Part shown: positions 1 to 5,444 of the stretch, one piece after another
How positions within the stretch are numbered: the first letter of the stretch is position 1
Layout of the letters: every line of letters begins with the position of its first letter
From: Anaerolineaceae bacterium UBA4799
GTDB taxonomy: Bacteria; Chloroflexota; Anaerolineae; Anaerolineales; Anaerolineaceae
DNA length: 7,219 bases
Direction: 5' to 3'
Assembly (NCBI GenBank): GCA_002402725.1
Contig: DHGL01000008.1
Span: 1 to 7,219, forward strand
Position numbers and translations under genes: made by a program
The notes under the pieces: generated by a model
The model's input: the letters and a program-made list of their open reading frames with translations, nothing else
What the model was told of the DNA's origin: nothing
The model's database searches: none

Positions 1-11
1 GGCTGCCGCAA

Positions 12-59
12 GTGCTACGCCTGCGGCTATTCAGAGTGCTGAGAGACGGGAGTGGAGAA
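12..59. repeat. 48-bp imperfect direct repeat, copy 1
   Basis: This copy begins GTGCTACGCCTGCGG and ends GAGAA. It matches positions 153-200 without gaps at 39 of 48 bases by hand count. It is not a tandem repeat: the two copies are 141 bp apart start to start, and a palindrome lies between them. The pattern suggests a dispersed intergenic repeat family rather than a gene. Its copy number in the genome cannot be seen here. Confidence 0.7.
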
Positions 60-69
60 TCGCATCGTA

Positions 70-90
70 GGGGCGTATCGCATACGCCCC
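70..90. repeat. Palindrome, 9-bp arms with 3-nt loop
   Basis: GGGGCGTAT (70-78) and ATACGCCCC (82-90) are perfect complements around a CGC loop. Outer arms GAATC (57-61) and GATTC (91-95) could extend it with an 8-nt bulge on one side. A further short inverted pair, ATTCGCC (92-98) and GGCGAAT (119-125), follows. No T-run follows on either strand, so a small interspersed palindromic element is more likely than a terminator. Confidence 0.65.
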
Positions 91-152
91 GATTCGCCAG
101 CGAAGTGCAGTCCAAAAGGCGAATATCGCAATTGAGGGATAAGAGGGTGAGG

Positions 153-200
153 GTGCTACGCCTGCGGGTATAGTGAGTGCTGAGGGGCGAAAGTAGAGAA
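153..200. repeat. 48-bp imperfect direct repeat, copy 2
   Basis: This is the partner of 12-59, with 9 substitutions and no gaps. It is immediately preceded by AAGAGGGTGAGGGTG (141-155, overlapping its first three bases). The same 15-mer occurs inside the restriction-modification gene at 2304-2318, which ties this intergenic DNA to the repeat inserted in that gene. Confidence 0.7.
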
Positions 201-202
201 AC

Positions 203-236
203 AATTCCGGGATTCTGAAACCAGAATCCCGGAATT
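203..236. repeat. Perfect 15-bp-stem hairpin with AAAC loop
   Basis: AATTCCGGGATTCTG (203-217) is exactly complementary to CAGAATCCCGGAATT (222-236), with the four-base loop AAAC. Neither side carries a convincing U-run, so I do not call it an intrinsic terminator. It is about 140 bp beyond the end of the DUF4268 gene and could still stabilise or end that transcript. A perfect stem of this length is unlikely by chance and suggests a recently acquired palindromic repeat. Confidence 0.7.
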
Positions 237-377
237 CGAATTAGAGATTTATATCTAGGGTTTACTAGTTTCGCTCAAGTTTCTCATAATTAATAAATAA
301 TCATACTTCTCCTAAAGTTAATACCTCAGGCAAATTTGATAATCCTAACCCACACTAATATGAGCATTAGTAAGTTA

Positions 378-728
378 CTACTTCAGATTCTGAATCTTTG
401 GTGAAAAAACCTTATGGAATTCACAAGCTTTTTGGTAGAGCCACTCCATTAATTCATGCCGTTCGTTTTCTTTTTCAATATTTCCACTCTTATAAACCAC
501 TATTCTAGAAGCCATTTTTTCATCTAGCCGCTGCCACTCAAGTTCATAGCCAAGCTGAGATTCAATTTCATCCTTATGAGCTAATAGTTGTTCAAACATT
601 TTCTTTACACTGTCGTGCCTTATGTAAACCTCACATCCTACTCGATTGACAATAGAATTGAGCGATAAAGTGATTTTAAATTCTGAACGACCTACCGCAA
701 TATCATACCAATGACGAGCTTTCGGGGC
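378..728 (-). pseudogene. C-terminal part of the DUF4268 gene, cut off by an in-frame TGA
   Basis: Reading on in the same frame past the TGA at 729-731 gives 116 residues up to a TAG at 378-380. They begin APKARHWYDIAVGRSEF and end FHKVFSPKIQNLK. This matches the character I know for the DUF4268 domain: an HWYDIAVGRS-type strand, a segment like MFEQLLAHKDEIE, the ELEWQRL stretch and a final EFHKVFSP. No frameshift is involved, so the two halves are one gene interrupted by a single stop. The first in-frame ATG after the stop is at 597-599, leaving 73 residues and no clear ribosome binding site, so independent translation is doubtful. As written this half is probably not made, or is made only by readthrough or after loss of the 15-bp repeat unit. 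Confidence 0.8.
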
Positions 729-745
729 TCACACTTTCGGGGCTC
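719..745. repeat. 12-bp direct repeat with 15-bp period that carries the premature stop
   Basis: CTTTCGGGGCTC occurs at 719-730 and again at 734-745 with 3 bp between. On the coding (minus) strand this reads GAGCCCCGAAAG-TGT-GAGCCCCGAAAG, and the TGA at 729-731 forms at the junction. Removing one 15-bp unit gives the uninterrupted peptide SRAPKARHWYD. The unit length is a multiple of three, so the frame downstream is intact. A tandem duplication or replication slip explains it best. Confidence 0.85.
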
Positions 746-1346
746 TACTAACTTGAACTCCGCTCCCTTTTTTATTGTTGGCGTAAACTTGTAATTCTTT
801 CCAAAAATTCAATTGTTCGAGTTTGACTTCGGAATAATCCTTGTTTTTTCCTCCCCTAACAGCTCTAGTCCATTCGTTGGGGCTGCTGATTACTTTCAAC
901 ATTGGTGCTGGTTCCGAATTACCAATTTTCTTCACACTTATTTCCAGTGCAAAAAACGCAATATCGCTCATATGTTCATTTAACCAATCAATCGCTTGGC
1001 GATGATCATCCATAAAAGCCGGCTCGACCCAAACACAGGTCACTGCATTATGACCAGCAGCATAAGTAATGATTTTTCCTAAATGGTCATGGTCTGTTGA
1101 GTTTAATTGATTTTCAATAATTACTTTGTGATCATCTTCTTCATCTTCATCAACAATTTTTGCTACGATATCAGCTTTAAATGAGCCCGCACGTCTTTCC
1201 CGTGATATTAGTTCGAGTTCAACCCCTAATTCATTACTTATTAGCCGTAAACCCTCCTCACTAGCTATCCAAGGCGTAAAATCCTTGGCTTCATCCTTCC
1301 ATACATCTCTTACATTCACTGATTCAATTTTCCCAAGTTTTGTCAT
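729..1346 (-). CDS. DUF4268-family nuclease-like protein, N-terminal part, prematurely stopped
   Basis: The 205-residue product opens MTKLGKIESVNVRDVW, the typical start of DUF4268 proteins, which are usually a little over 300 residues long. The N-terminal half resembles a PD-(D/E)XK fold: GSFKADIVA (Asp59) followed by VIIENQL (Glu78, Gln80), then DHDHLGKIITYAAG. This is the acid...E-x-Q variant seen in nuclease-like accessory proteins, but activity is not shown. I prefer the ATG at 1346 to the one at 1352, because AAGGAG directly abuts the earlier ATG and is 6 nt from the later one. Translation ends at TGA 729-731, inside a short repeat, and the C-terminal domain continues in frame beyond it. 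The gene follows by 24 bp a leftover R-M gene tail (1371-1430), so it was probably once coupled to a restriction-modification gene. Confidence 0.8.
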   Translation of the reverse strand: MTKLGKIESVNVRDVWKDEAKDFTPWIASEEGLRLISNELGVELELISRERRAGSFKADIVAKIVDEDEEDDHKVIIENQLNSTDHDHLGKIITYAAGHNAVTCVWVEPAFMDDHRQAIDWLNEHMSDIAFFALEISVKKIGNSEPAPMLKVISSPNEWTRAVRGGKNKDYSEVKLEQLNFWKELQVYANNKKGSGVQVSRAPKV

Positions 1347-1370
1347 ATCCATCTCCTTAACTCTTCTTTC

Positions 1371-1430
1371 TTACTCGATCGGCCAACATGGAACCACCTC
1401 GTCGATTTCCCTTTGCCTTGTCTTTGCGAA
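1371..1430 (-). pseudogene. Leftover 3' end of a second type ISP-like restriction-modification gene
   Basis: The minus strand translates to a short tail ending EIDEVVPCWPIE and TAA (1371-1373). The intact enzyme upstream ends EIDAVIPKWPIE, so 9 of the last 12 residues are the same. At DNA level 28 of 36 bases match (1374-1409 against 2029-2064). The frame stays open back to about 1525, but similarity to the intact gene fades beyond roughly 1410. The remnant has no start of its own. It lies 24 bp before the DUF4268 start and carries the natural stop for that junction, suggesting that DUF4268 once directly followed a full R-M gene. Confidence 0.75.
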
Positions 1431-1532
1431 CACCTCGGTATTAGTTGTGAAACAGACTCCAATTATTGATTTAGATTTTTTACGGTAAGACTTTGCTATT
1501 ATTAATATCCCCAATCGCGGTAGCCATTATAC

Positions 1533-2015
1533 TTACCCAAATGCATCTGGGTATTCTTCTTCTTTCGGTTCTTCATTTCCGTCTAAAATTAACTGATGGA
1601 CTCTTTGAATCAAAAAATCATCAGTTGTTGAATTGTTGACACAAATATTAATTTCAAAATTCTTATAATTTACATTAACAATAATAGATTTCTCTTTACC
1701 TTTGAATTTAAAAATTAATTGCTTTATCGCTGAAACAATTAAATCGACTGCTAACTTTACTGCTATCCCTATAGCCAATTGTTGAATGATTACACATAAT
1801 GTATATGGAATGGGTTCTAGCCCACCTGGACCTCCAAACCCTCCTATGTGAGGGTCATCAAAATATAAATCATTTTCACTATAAGAAAGATTCAGTTCTC
1901 GTAATACACTGAGTGAAATCCTCCAATTATTATCACATACCATTAATACAGTATCATGTTCATCATAAGGCCACCCTCCTGTAAGGACATTGTTGATTTT
2001 TCTTTCTTTATTCAT
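1533..2015 (-). CDS. Unrecognised 160-residue protein with a long hydrophobic helix
   Basis: I do not recognise this family. The protein has an N-terminal part with short strands (residues 1-50), a glycine-rich turn GGFGGPGG (58-65), a hydrophobic, alanine/isoleucine-rich helical stretch (about 68-103, ending in lysines), then a strand-like segment IIVNVNYKNFEINICVN (111-127), a short helix and an acidic tail. The long helix could cross or associate with a membrane. The order variable head, Gly-rich turn, hydrophobic helix, beta-helix tail loosely recalls small effector-associated domains such as EACC1, but that is a resemblance in layout only. The ATG at 2015 is chosen because GAGGGAG sits 5 nt upstream, overlapping the stop codon of the R-M gene, so translation is probably coupled. 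An alternative TTG start at 2033 is less likely. The gene is AT-rich and lies between two copies of the R-M 3' end, which suggests later insertion. Confidence 0.75.
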   Translation of the reverse strand: MNKERKINNVLTGGWPYDEHDTVLMVCDNNWRISLSVLRELNLSYSENDLYFDDPHIGGFGGPGGLEPIPYTLCVIIQQLAIGIAVKLAVDLIVSAIKQLIFKFKGKEKSIIVNVNYKNFEINICVNNSTTDDFLIQRVHQLILDGNEEPKEEEYPDAFG

Positions 2016-2020
2016 ATTTG

Positions 2021-2027
2021 CTCCCTC
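2021..2027 (-). promoter_or_regulatory. Ribosome binding site of the 160-residue protein gene, overlapping the R-M stop
   Basis: On the minus strand GAGGGAG lies 5 nt before the ATG at 2013-2015 and overlaps the TGA (2026-2028) that ends the R-M gene. It decides for the ATG start over the TTG at 2033 and suggests translational coupling of the two genes. Confidence 0.65.
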
Positions 2028-5000
2028 ACTCAATCGGCCACTTTGGAATTACCGCGTCGATCTCCTTCATGACCCTTATCGTCTCATGCAGCGCCACCAC
2101 CACCCGCTGATAGTGATTTACGTCCTGCGCGCTTAATGCCCTACCCTTCCTGTCTTTCAGCCACTTATCGCACACCTGGTAACCGCCGATCTTGAACTGC
2201 CACACCGCCTCGGGCACACCGCCGAAGAACTGCGTCTTGTTGATCCATACCTTGCCGACCGATTCATTTGTGTGCATGCCTCTCCTGCTGGCGGGAGAGG
2301 GAGAAGAGGGTGAGGGTGTAAAGGTCACTTTCTCTACCGTGTTATCCCCGGTCACCGGGTAACTAGTGATGAACTCGTCCACCTTCGGGCTTTTCAGCAG
2401 GTGCAGATCTACCAGCTCTTTGCCCTTCCTCACCAGCGCCGCGAACAGCTTTTTATCACTGGTCAGCGGGATGCGCGGGAAGTCGATTTTTAGAAACTCC
2501 TCGTAGCGTGCTCGGTAGGTTGGGCTATAGAAGATAGCATATATATAGTTAAATACATCCATTGTTAACAAGTTTTGATTATCATTTACTTCATTTGAGT
2601 TTTTCCCAGAAAAATAACTTTGGTTCTTGAGTAATTTCATAAATGAAGTATCAATGTTAGATCTATGTTGAATGTCTACATCAGGAAATAGAAAGTCTTT
2701 ACCTTGAATTTCGTCATCATTTAGAAATGCAAGAAACGAATAACCTCTTTCACTAGTGATGTTTGAAACATAACAATCATCAGTAATAAAATCTGTTACA
2801 AGCGCATGACACCAAGAATTACCACTAATTTGTCGGCAGACATGTAAAGCATAATTAGGTCCAGCCACAAAATTTTTCATTATATCGAATCGTTGCCTTG
2901 TTACGACCTTGGAATCATATATGATAAACCTTTTGTCAAATGGTCGATACTGGTATGGTAAGACCTTATCTTCACTTATTGATAATTTTCGTGCAGTATC
3001 TGTTGAATTATTGTATGAAAAATCAACTACCTTTTCATCTTGTCCGGTTACAACACCAACTGACTTCTTCTCAAAGATATCCGTAATTTTCCAGAATTTA
3101 TCGTACTCAACCTTTAATAGATTATCTTGTTTTAGAAATAAATAGAATGGCTCTGATGGTTTAACCTTTTCCCAACCAATTTGGATAATGTCTGTTCCTT
3201 GCAAGGTTTTATACTTCTCATTCCGAGAACCCCAATAACCGGCATAATTTATTACATTTTTATACGAATTTTTTCTTGGATATTTAATACCAATGATAAT
3301 GGCTACACCCTGTTGAATGTCGAACACATTCTCGTCCTTGTTTCCATCAGGCGCGATTTCCTTCTTCTTGGAATTACCATGCAAATCAAGCACATAGATC
3401 TCATCAAAAGTCTGCATCAGGTGCTGGCGCATGCCTCTGAAGGTCGGGTTATCCAGGTAGCCGTGGTTGGTGATGAATGCCAGCACCCCCTTCCCGCTCT
3501 TGTTGATGCGCCATTCTCCGTAGCGGATGAACTTCACGTAATCATCCTGCAGCCATTTCGGGTTGCGTTCGCCCAGCGGCTGACCGTCTACAAAGTAGTA
3601 CTCTCGCAACAACTTGCCAATAAAGTTAAGGTTTCCGTCCTTATCCTTGCTGGCGTTGGCGGAATGCCCTGAATACGGTGGATTTCCCAGCACCACCATG
3701 ATGTCGTCGGCGCGTTTCACCACCGCTGCTTCCGCCGCCTCCTGCGCGATGCCGTGCCCCAGCCCCGGCAGCATGCCCTCGTTCCCCGCGCCTTCCTCCA
3801 GCGTGTTGGTCAGGTACACGTGCACGCGCTCGTCCTTGCCTTCCAGCGGCGCGCCCAGGTCTTTCATCAGCAGTCCGAGCTTCAGGTGGCTCATCACGTA
3901 AGGCGCCATCAGCAGCTCAAAGCCGTACAGCCGCTTCAGCATCTCCCTGCTCTTTTGCGCCCACTGCCCGCCCTGCCCGCGCCGGTTCACAATTTCATCG
4001 TGGATCTGCTGGATGACATAATACAAAAATGTCCCCGTCCCCACCGCCGGGTCCAGCACCTTCACGCTGTCGTCCGCCAGCCCCCAGGGCTTGTTAAAGC
4101 GGGTTTTCAATATCTCGTCCACCGAGCGCACGATGAACTGCACCACCGGCTCCGGCGTGTAGTACACCCCGCGGCTCTCGCGAAGTTTGGGGTCGTACTT
4201 CGCCAGAAAGGTCTCGTAAAAATGCACCACCGGGTCTTCCGTGCGGGTGCGCCTGCCGAAATCCGCCAGCACCGTGGGCACGTCCGTGCGCTTCAGCAGG
4301 CTAACGATGTCCTGCAAGTACGGCCTGATGATCTCGATTTCGTCCAGTTGCTCGTTCACCTCGATGAACAGCCGCCGCAAAAAGGGGATGTGACGCAGGT
4401 ATTTGAAGGCGTCCTCCAGCGAGAACTCCCCGCCTTCGGGCGCGCTGATCCTGGCCGCGAACAGCCCGTAGGTCACCGTCTGCGCGTACAGGTCGGCGAA
4501 CTCTTTATGCGTCAGCGCAGGCAGCAGCTGCGCCACGAAGGTCTGATACTGCGCTTCCAGCGCCTGCTTCACCTCGGCGTCGCCGCTTTCCAGCGCCAGC
4601 TCGATTTGCTCCTTGATAAAATGCGTGGTCTTCGCCAGCCGCTCCGCCAATTCCTTGGGCGTGGTGATGATCGGCGTTTCCGCCGTCAGGAATTCCTGCC
4701 ACATTTCTTCCATCACTTGCGCGCCCAGCGGGTTGAGCACCAGCCGCTCAGCACCGGTTCTGGTCGCCAGGTGCGTGCTCAGCCGCTTCACCCCGTTCAC
4801 ATACCACCTGAACTCGACGTAGTCCGTTAGAATGAGGTTGTGCAGTCCGCGCAGGTAGCGCTTCATCTGGTCGCTTTTTTCCACCGCGTCCAGGTCAGTG
4901 CCCACGTCCTTGGTTTCCACGTAGCCCAGCGGCACCTTGCGCCGCTCTACGATGAAATCCGGCGCGCCCACTGCGATGTGCTTGGGGTCGTTCGATGCCT

Positions 5001-5124
5001 GGATGCCCTTCGCCATCGACTCGATCAGCAATTCCAGCGTGCCGCGGTAGGTGTATTCCGTCGCCTTGCCCCCGCGCAGGTCGCGTTCGATCTTCTTGAT
5101 GTAATCTTCAAACCGGTTATCCAT
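2026..5124 (-). CDS. Single-chain restriction-modification enzyme (type ISP-like/Eco57I-like N6-adenine methyltransferase with nuclease)
   Basis: The 1032-residue protein should both cleave and adenine-methylate a specific DNA site. Residues 1-120 form a PD-(D/E)XK nuclease: PD at 55-56 and E70-T-K72. A helical linker (about 130-310) leads to the methyltransferase: GVYYTPEPVV (319-328), SAM-binding LDPAVGTGTF (357-366) and catalytic NPPYS (481-485). Residues about 620-870 are probably the target-recognition region, and the end (HETIRVMKEIDAVIPKWPIE) is typical of proteins annotated as type ISP restriction/modification enzymes. True type ISP enzymes such as LlaBIII are near 1,570 residues and carry a helicase. 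None is visible here, so it should act more like a type IIG enzyme. The specificity region is AT-rich while the catalytic parts are GC-rich. A repeat element adds SPSPASRRG near residues 941-949. ATG 5124 follows a GAAGGCGGGG-type ribosome site. Confidence 0.88.
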   Translation of the reverse strand: MDNRFEDYIKKIERDLRGGKATEYTYRGTLELLIESMAKGIQASNDPKHIAVGAPDFIVERRKVPLGYVETKDVGTDLDAVEKSDQMKRYLRGLHNLILTDYVEFRWYVNGVKRLSTHLATRTGAERLVLNPLGAQVMEEMWQEFLTAETPIITTPKELAERLAKTTHFIKEQIELALESGDAEVKQALEAQYQTFVAQLLPALTHKEFADLYAQTVTYGLFAARISAPEGGEFSLEDAFKYLRHIPFLRRLFIEVNEQLDEIEIIRPYLQDIVSLLKRTDVPTVLADFGRRTRTEDPVVHFYETFLAKYDPKLRESRGVYYTPEPVVQFIVRSVDEILKTRFNKPWGLADDSVKVLDPAVGTGTFLYYVIQQIHDEIVNRRGQGGQWAQKSREMLKRLYGFELLMAPYVMSHLKLGLLMKDLGAPLEGKDERVHVYLTNTLEEGAGNEGMLPGLGHGIAQEAAEAAVVKRADDIMVVLGNPPYSGHSANASKDKDGNLNFIGKLLREYYFVDGQPLGERNPKWLQDDYVKFIRYGEWRINKSGKGVLAFITNHGYLDNPTFRGMRQHLMQTFDEIYVLDLHGNSKKKEIAPDGNKDENVFDIQQGVAIIIGIKYPRKNSYKNVINYAGYWGSRNEKYKTLQGTDIIQIGWEKVKPSEPFYLFLKQDNLLKVEYDKFWKITDIFEKKSVGVVTGQDEKVVDFSYNNSTDTARKLSISEDKVLPYQYRPFDKRFIIYDSKVVTRQRFDIMKNFVAGPNYALHVCRQISGNSWCHALVTDFITDDCYVSNITSERGYSFLAFLNDDEIQGKDFLFPDVDIQHRSNIDTSFMKLLKNQSYFSGKNSNEVNDNQNLLTMDVFNYIYAIFYSPTYRARYEEFLKIDFPRIPLTSDKKLFAALVRKGKELVDLHLLKSPKVDEFITSYPVTGDNTVEKVTFTPSPSSPSPASRRGMHTNESVGKVWINKTQFFGGVPEAVWQFKIGGYQVCDKWLKDRKGRALSAQDVNHYQRVVVALHETIRVMKEIDAVIPKWPIE
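2279..2318. repeat. Palindromic intergenic-type repeat inserted in frame in the R-M gene
   Basis: CCTCTCC (2279-2285) and GGAGAGG (2294-2300) form a 7-bp stem around TGCTGGCG. They are followed by a GAGGG-rich tail that includes AAGAGGGTGAGGGTG (2304-2318). The same 15-mer occurs at 141-155 in the intergenic region. In the protein this encodes TPSPSSPSPASRRG (about 936-949), a low-complexity Ser/Pro stretch unlike the sequence on either side. I recognise this peptide as the usual translation of such repeats when they land in genes. The insertion keeps the frame open and lies between two C-terminal segments. Confidence 0.7.
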
Positions 5125-5210
5125 CCGTCCCCGCCTTCATGTCATCAATGTTACAGGTTATTGTATACCGTTTTTCTTTACAACCCCTTGACAGGTCATG
5201 TATAATATAA

Positions 5211-5239
5211 TAGTACATTAGTTCTATTTTAGTACATTA
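5211..5239. promoter_or_regulatory. Paired 10-bp direct repeats upstream of the R-M gene
   Basis: TAGTACATTA occurs at 5211-5220 and 5230-5239, a 19-bp period close to two helical turns. The stretch also carries TATAAT-like sequence on both strands and is about 90-115 bp upstream of the R-M start. It could be an operator pair for the R-M promoter, which I expect here but cannot place: no -35/-10 pair with normal spacing is convincing on the minus strand. Confidence 0.4.
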
Positions 5240-5278
5240 ACAACCCCATAGGCAGCGGCAGCAGACCTTGCACTTTCC

Positions 5279-5361
5279 GATTCGTTTTCGATTCGTTATT
5301 AAAAACGAATAATCAGATAAGCTTTTTTGCATGCTTTGCGGCTTTGCGAGAAAAACGAATC
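5279..5361. repeat. Cluster of four ATTCGTT/AACGAAT motifs
   Basis: GATTCGTTTT (5279-5288) and GATTCGTTAT (5290-5299) run in one direction. AAAAACGAAT (5301-5310) and AAAACGAATC (5352-5361) run in the other. The first and last are perfect 10-bp inverted complements, and the second and third form a 7-bp stem with a 6-nt loop. Such a cluster could be binding sites for a regulator of either flanking gene. No regulator gene is present in the window. Confidence 0.5.
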
Positions 5362-5389
5362 CAATCCGCTTGAACGTGGTTAACCAATA

Positions 5390-5419
5390 TGGAGAAAATC
5401 CCCGTCACTTGTGTATAAT
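5390..5419 (+). promoter_or_regulatory. Candidate sigma-70-type promoter of degV
   Basis: A perfect -10 hexamer TATAAT lies at 5414-5419. The best -35 is TGGAGA (5390-5395), 4 of 6 matches to consensus at 18-bp spacing. Transcription would begin near 5426, leaving a leader of about 20 nt that contains the strong AAGGAGG ribosome site. The palindrome TGGTTAACCA just upstream could be a regulator site. Confidence 0.5.
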
Positions 5420-5432
5420 GGTTTCATAACCA

Positions 5433-5438
5433 AGGAGG
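5433..5438 (+). promoter_or_regulatory. Ribosome binding site that decides the degV start
   Basis: The AAGGAGG run ends directly against the first ATG (5439) and is 6 nt from the second ATG (5445). The normal spacing favours 5445 as the true start, giving MPVIKVITDTDSS, which also begins as DegV proteins usually do. Confidence 0.65.
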
Positions 5439-5444
5439 ATGCAC

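Larger units (their letters stand above)
1..377. other. Intergenic region without a gene, rich in repeats
   Basis: I see no credible coding sequence on either strand here. The left 240 bases are GC-rich and hold a diverged direct repeat, a short-loop palindrome and a long perfect hairpin, listed separately. From about 240 to 377 the DNA becomes AT-rich and lies directly downstream of the DUF4268 gene on the minus strand. A weak 6-bp inverted repeat (354-359 with 366-371) is the only structure there and is too weak to call a terminator. Confidence 0.7.
5125..5444. other. Divergent intergenic region between the R-M gene and degV
   Basis: These 320 bases separate the minus-strand R-M gene from the plus-strand degV gene and contain no credible gene. 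The half nearest the R-M gene (about 5150-5245) is AT-rich, with a pair of 10-bp direct repeats. The middle (5279-5361) holds four copies of an ATTCGTT-type motif in both orientations. The right end holds the degV promoter and ribosome site, plus the perfect palindrome TGGTTAACCA (5377-5386). Confidence 0.7.

Noticed and set aside
203..236. Intrinsic terminator of the DUF4268 gene
   Set aside because: The stem is strong but has no adequate U-run on the minus strand and is about 140 bp past the stop, so it is listed as a repeat.
729..731. TGA read as selenocysteine or as a sense codon
   Set aside because: The R-M, degV and helicase genes all end in TGA, so the code is standard. No selenocysteine hairpin is seen, and the stop is explained by the 15-bp repeat.
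1285..1488. 67-residue plus-strand frame over the DUF4268 start and the R-M remnant
   Set aside because: It has no ribosome site and no family resemblance, and both the DUF4268 start and the R-M tail are on the opposite strand.
1371..2064. Integrative element with att sites
   Set aside because: The flanking copies are only about 78% identical over 36 bp and no recombinase gene is present, so a true integrase-driven element is not supported; reported instead as a duplicated gene end.
3754..4830. 358-residue open frame on the plus strand opposite the R-M gene
   Set aside because: It is rich in His, Arg, Gln and Pro, has no recognisable domain and lies fully antisense to the well-supported nuclease and methyltransferase domains. 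It is a by-product of GC-rich codons.
5188..5211. Plus-strand promoter from TTGACA (5188-5193) with TATAAT at 5201 or 5206
   Set aside because: Spacers of 7 and 12 bp are far too short for a sigma-70 promoter, and no plus-strand gene begins nearby.
5279..5361. CRISPR array
   Set aside because: Repeats are 7-10 bp, occur in mixed orientation and are unevenly spaced, with no cas genes.
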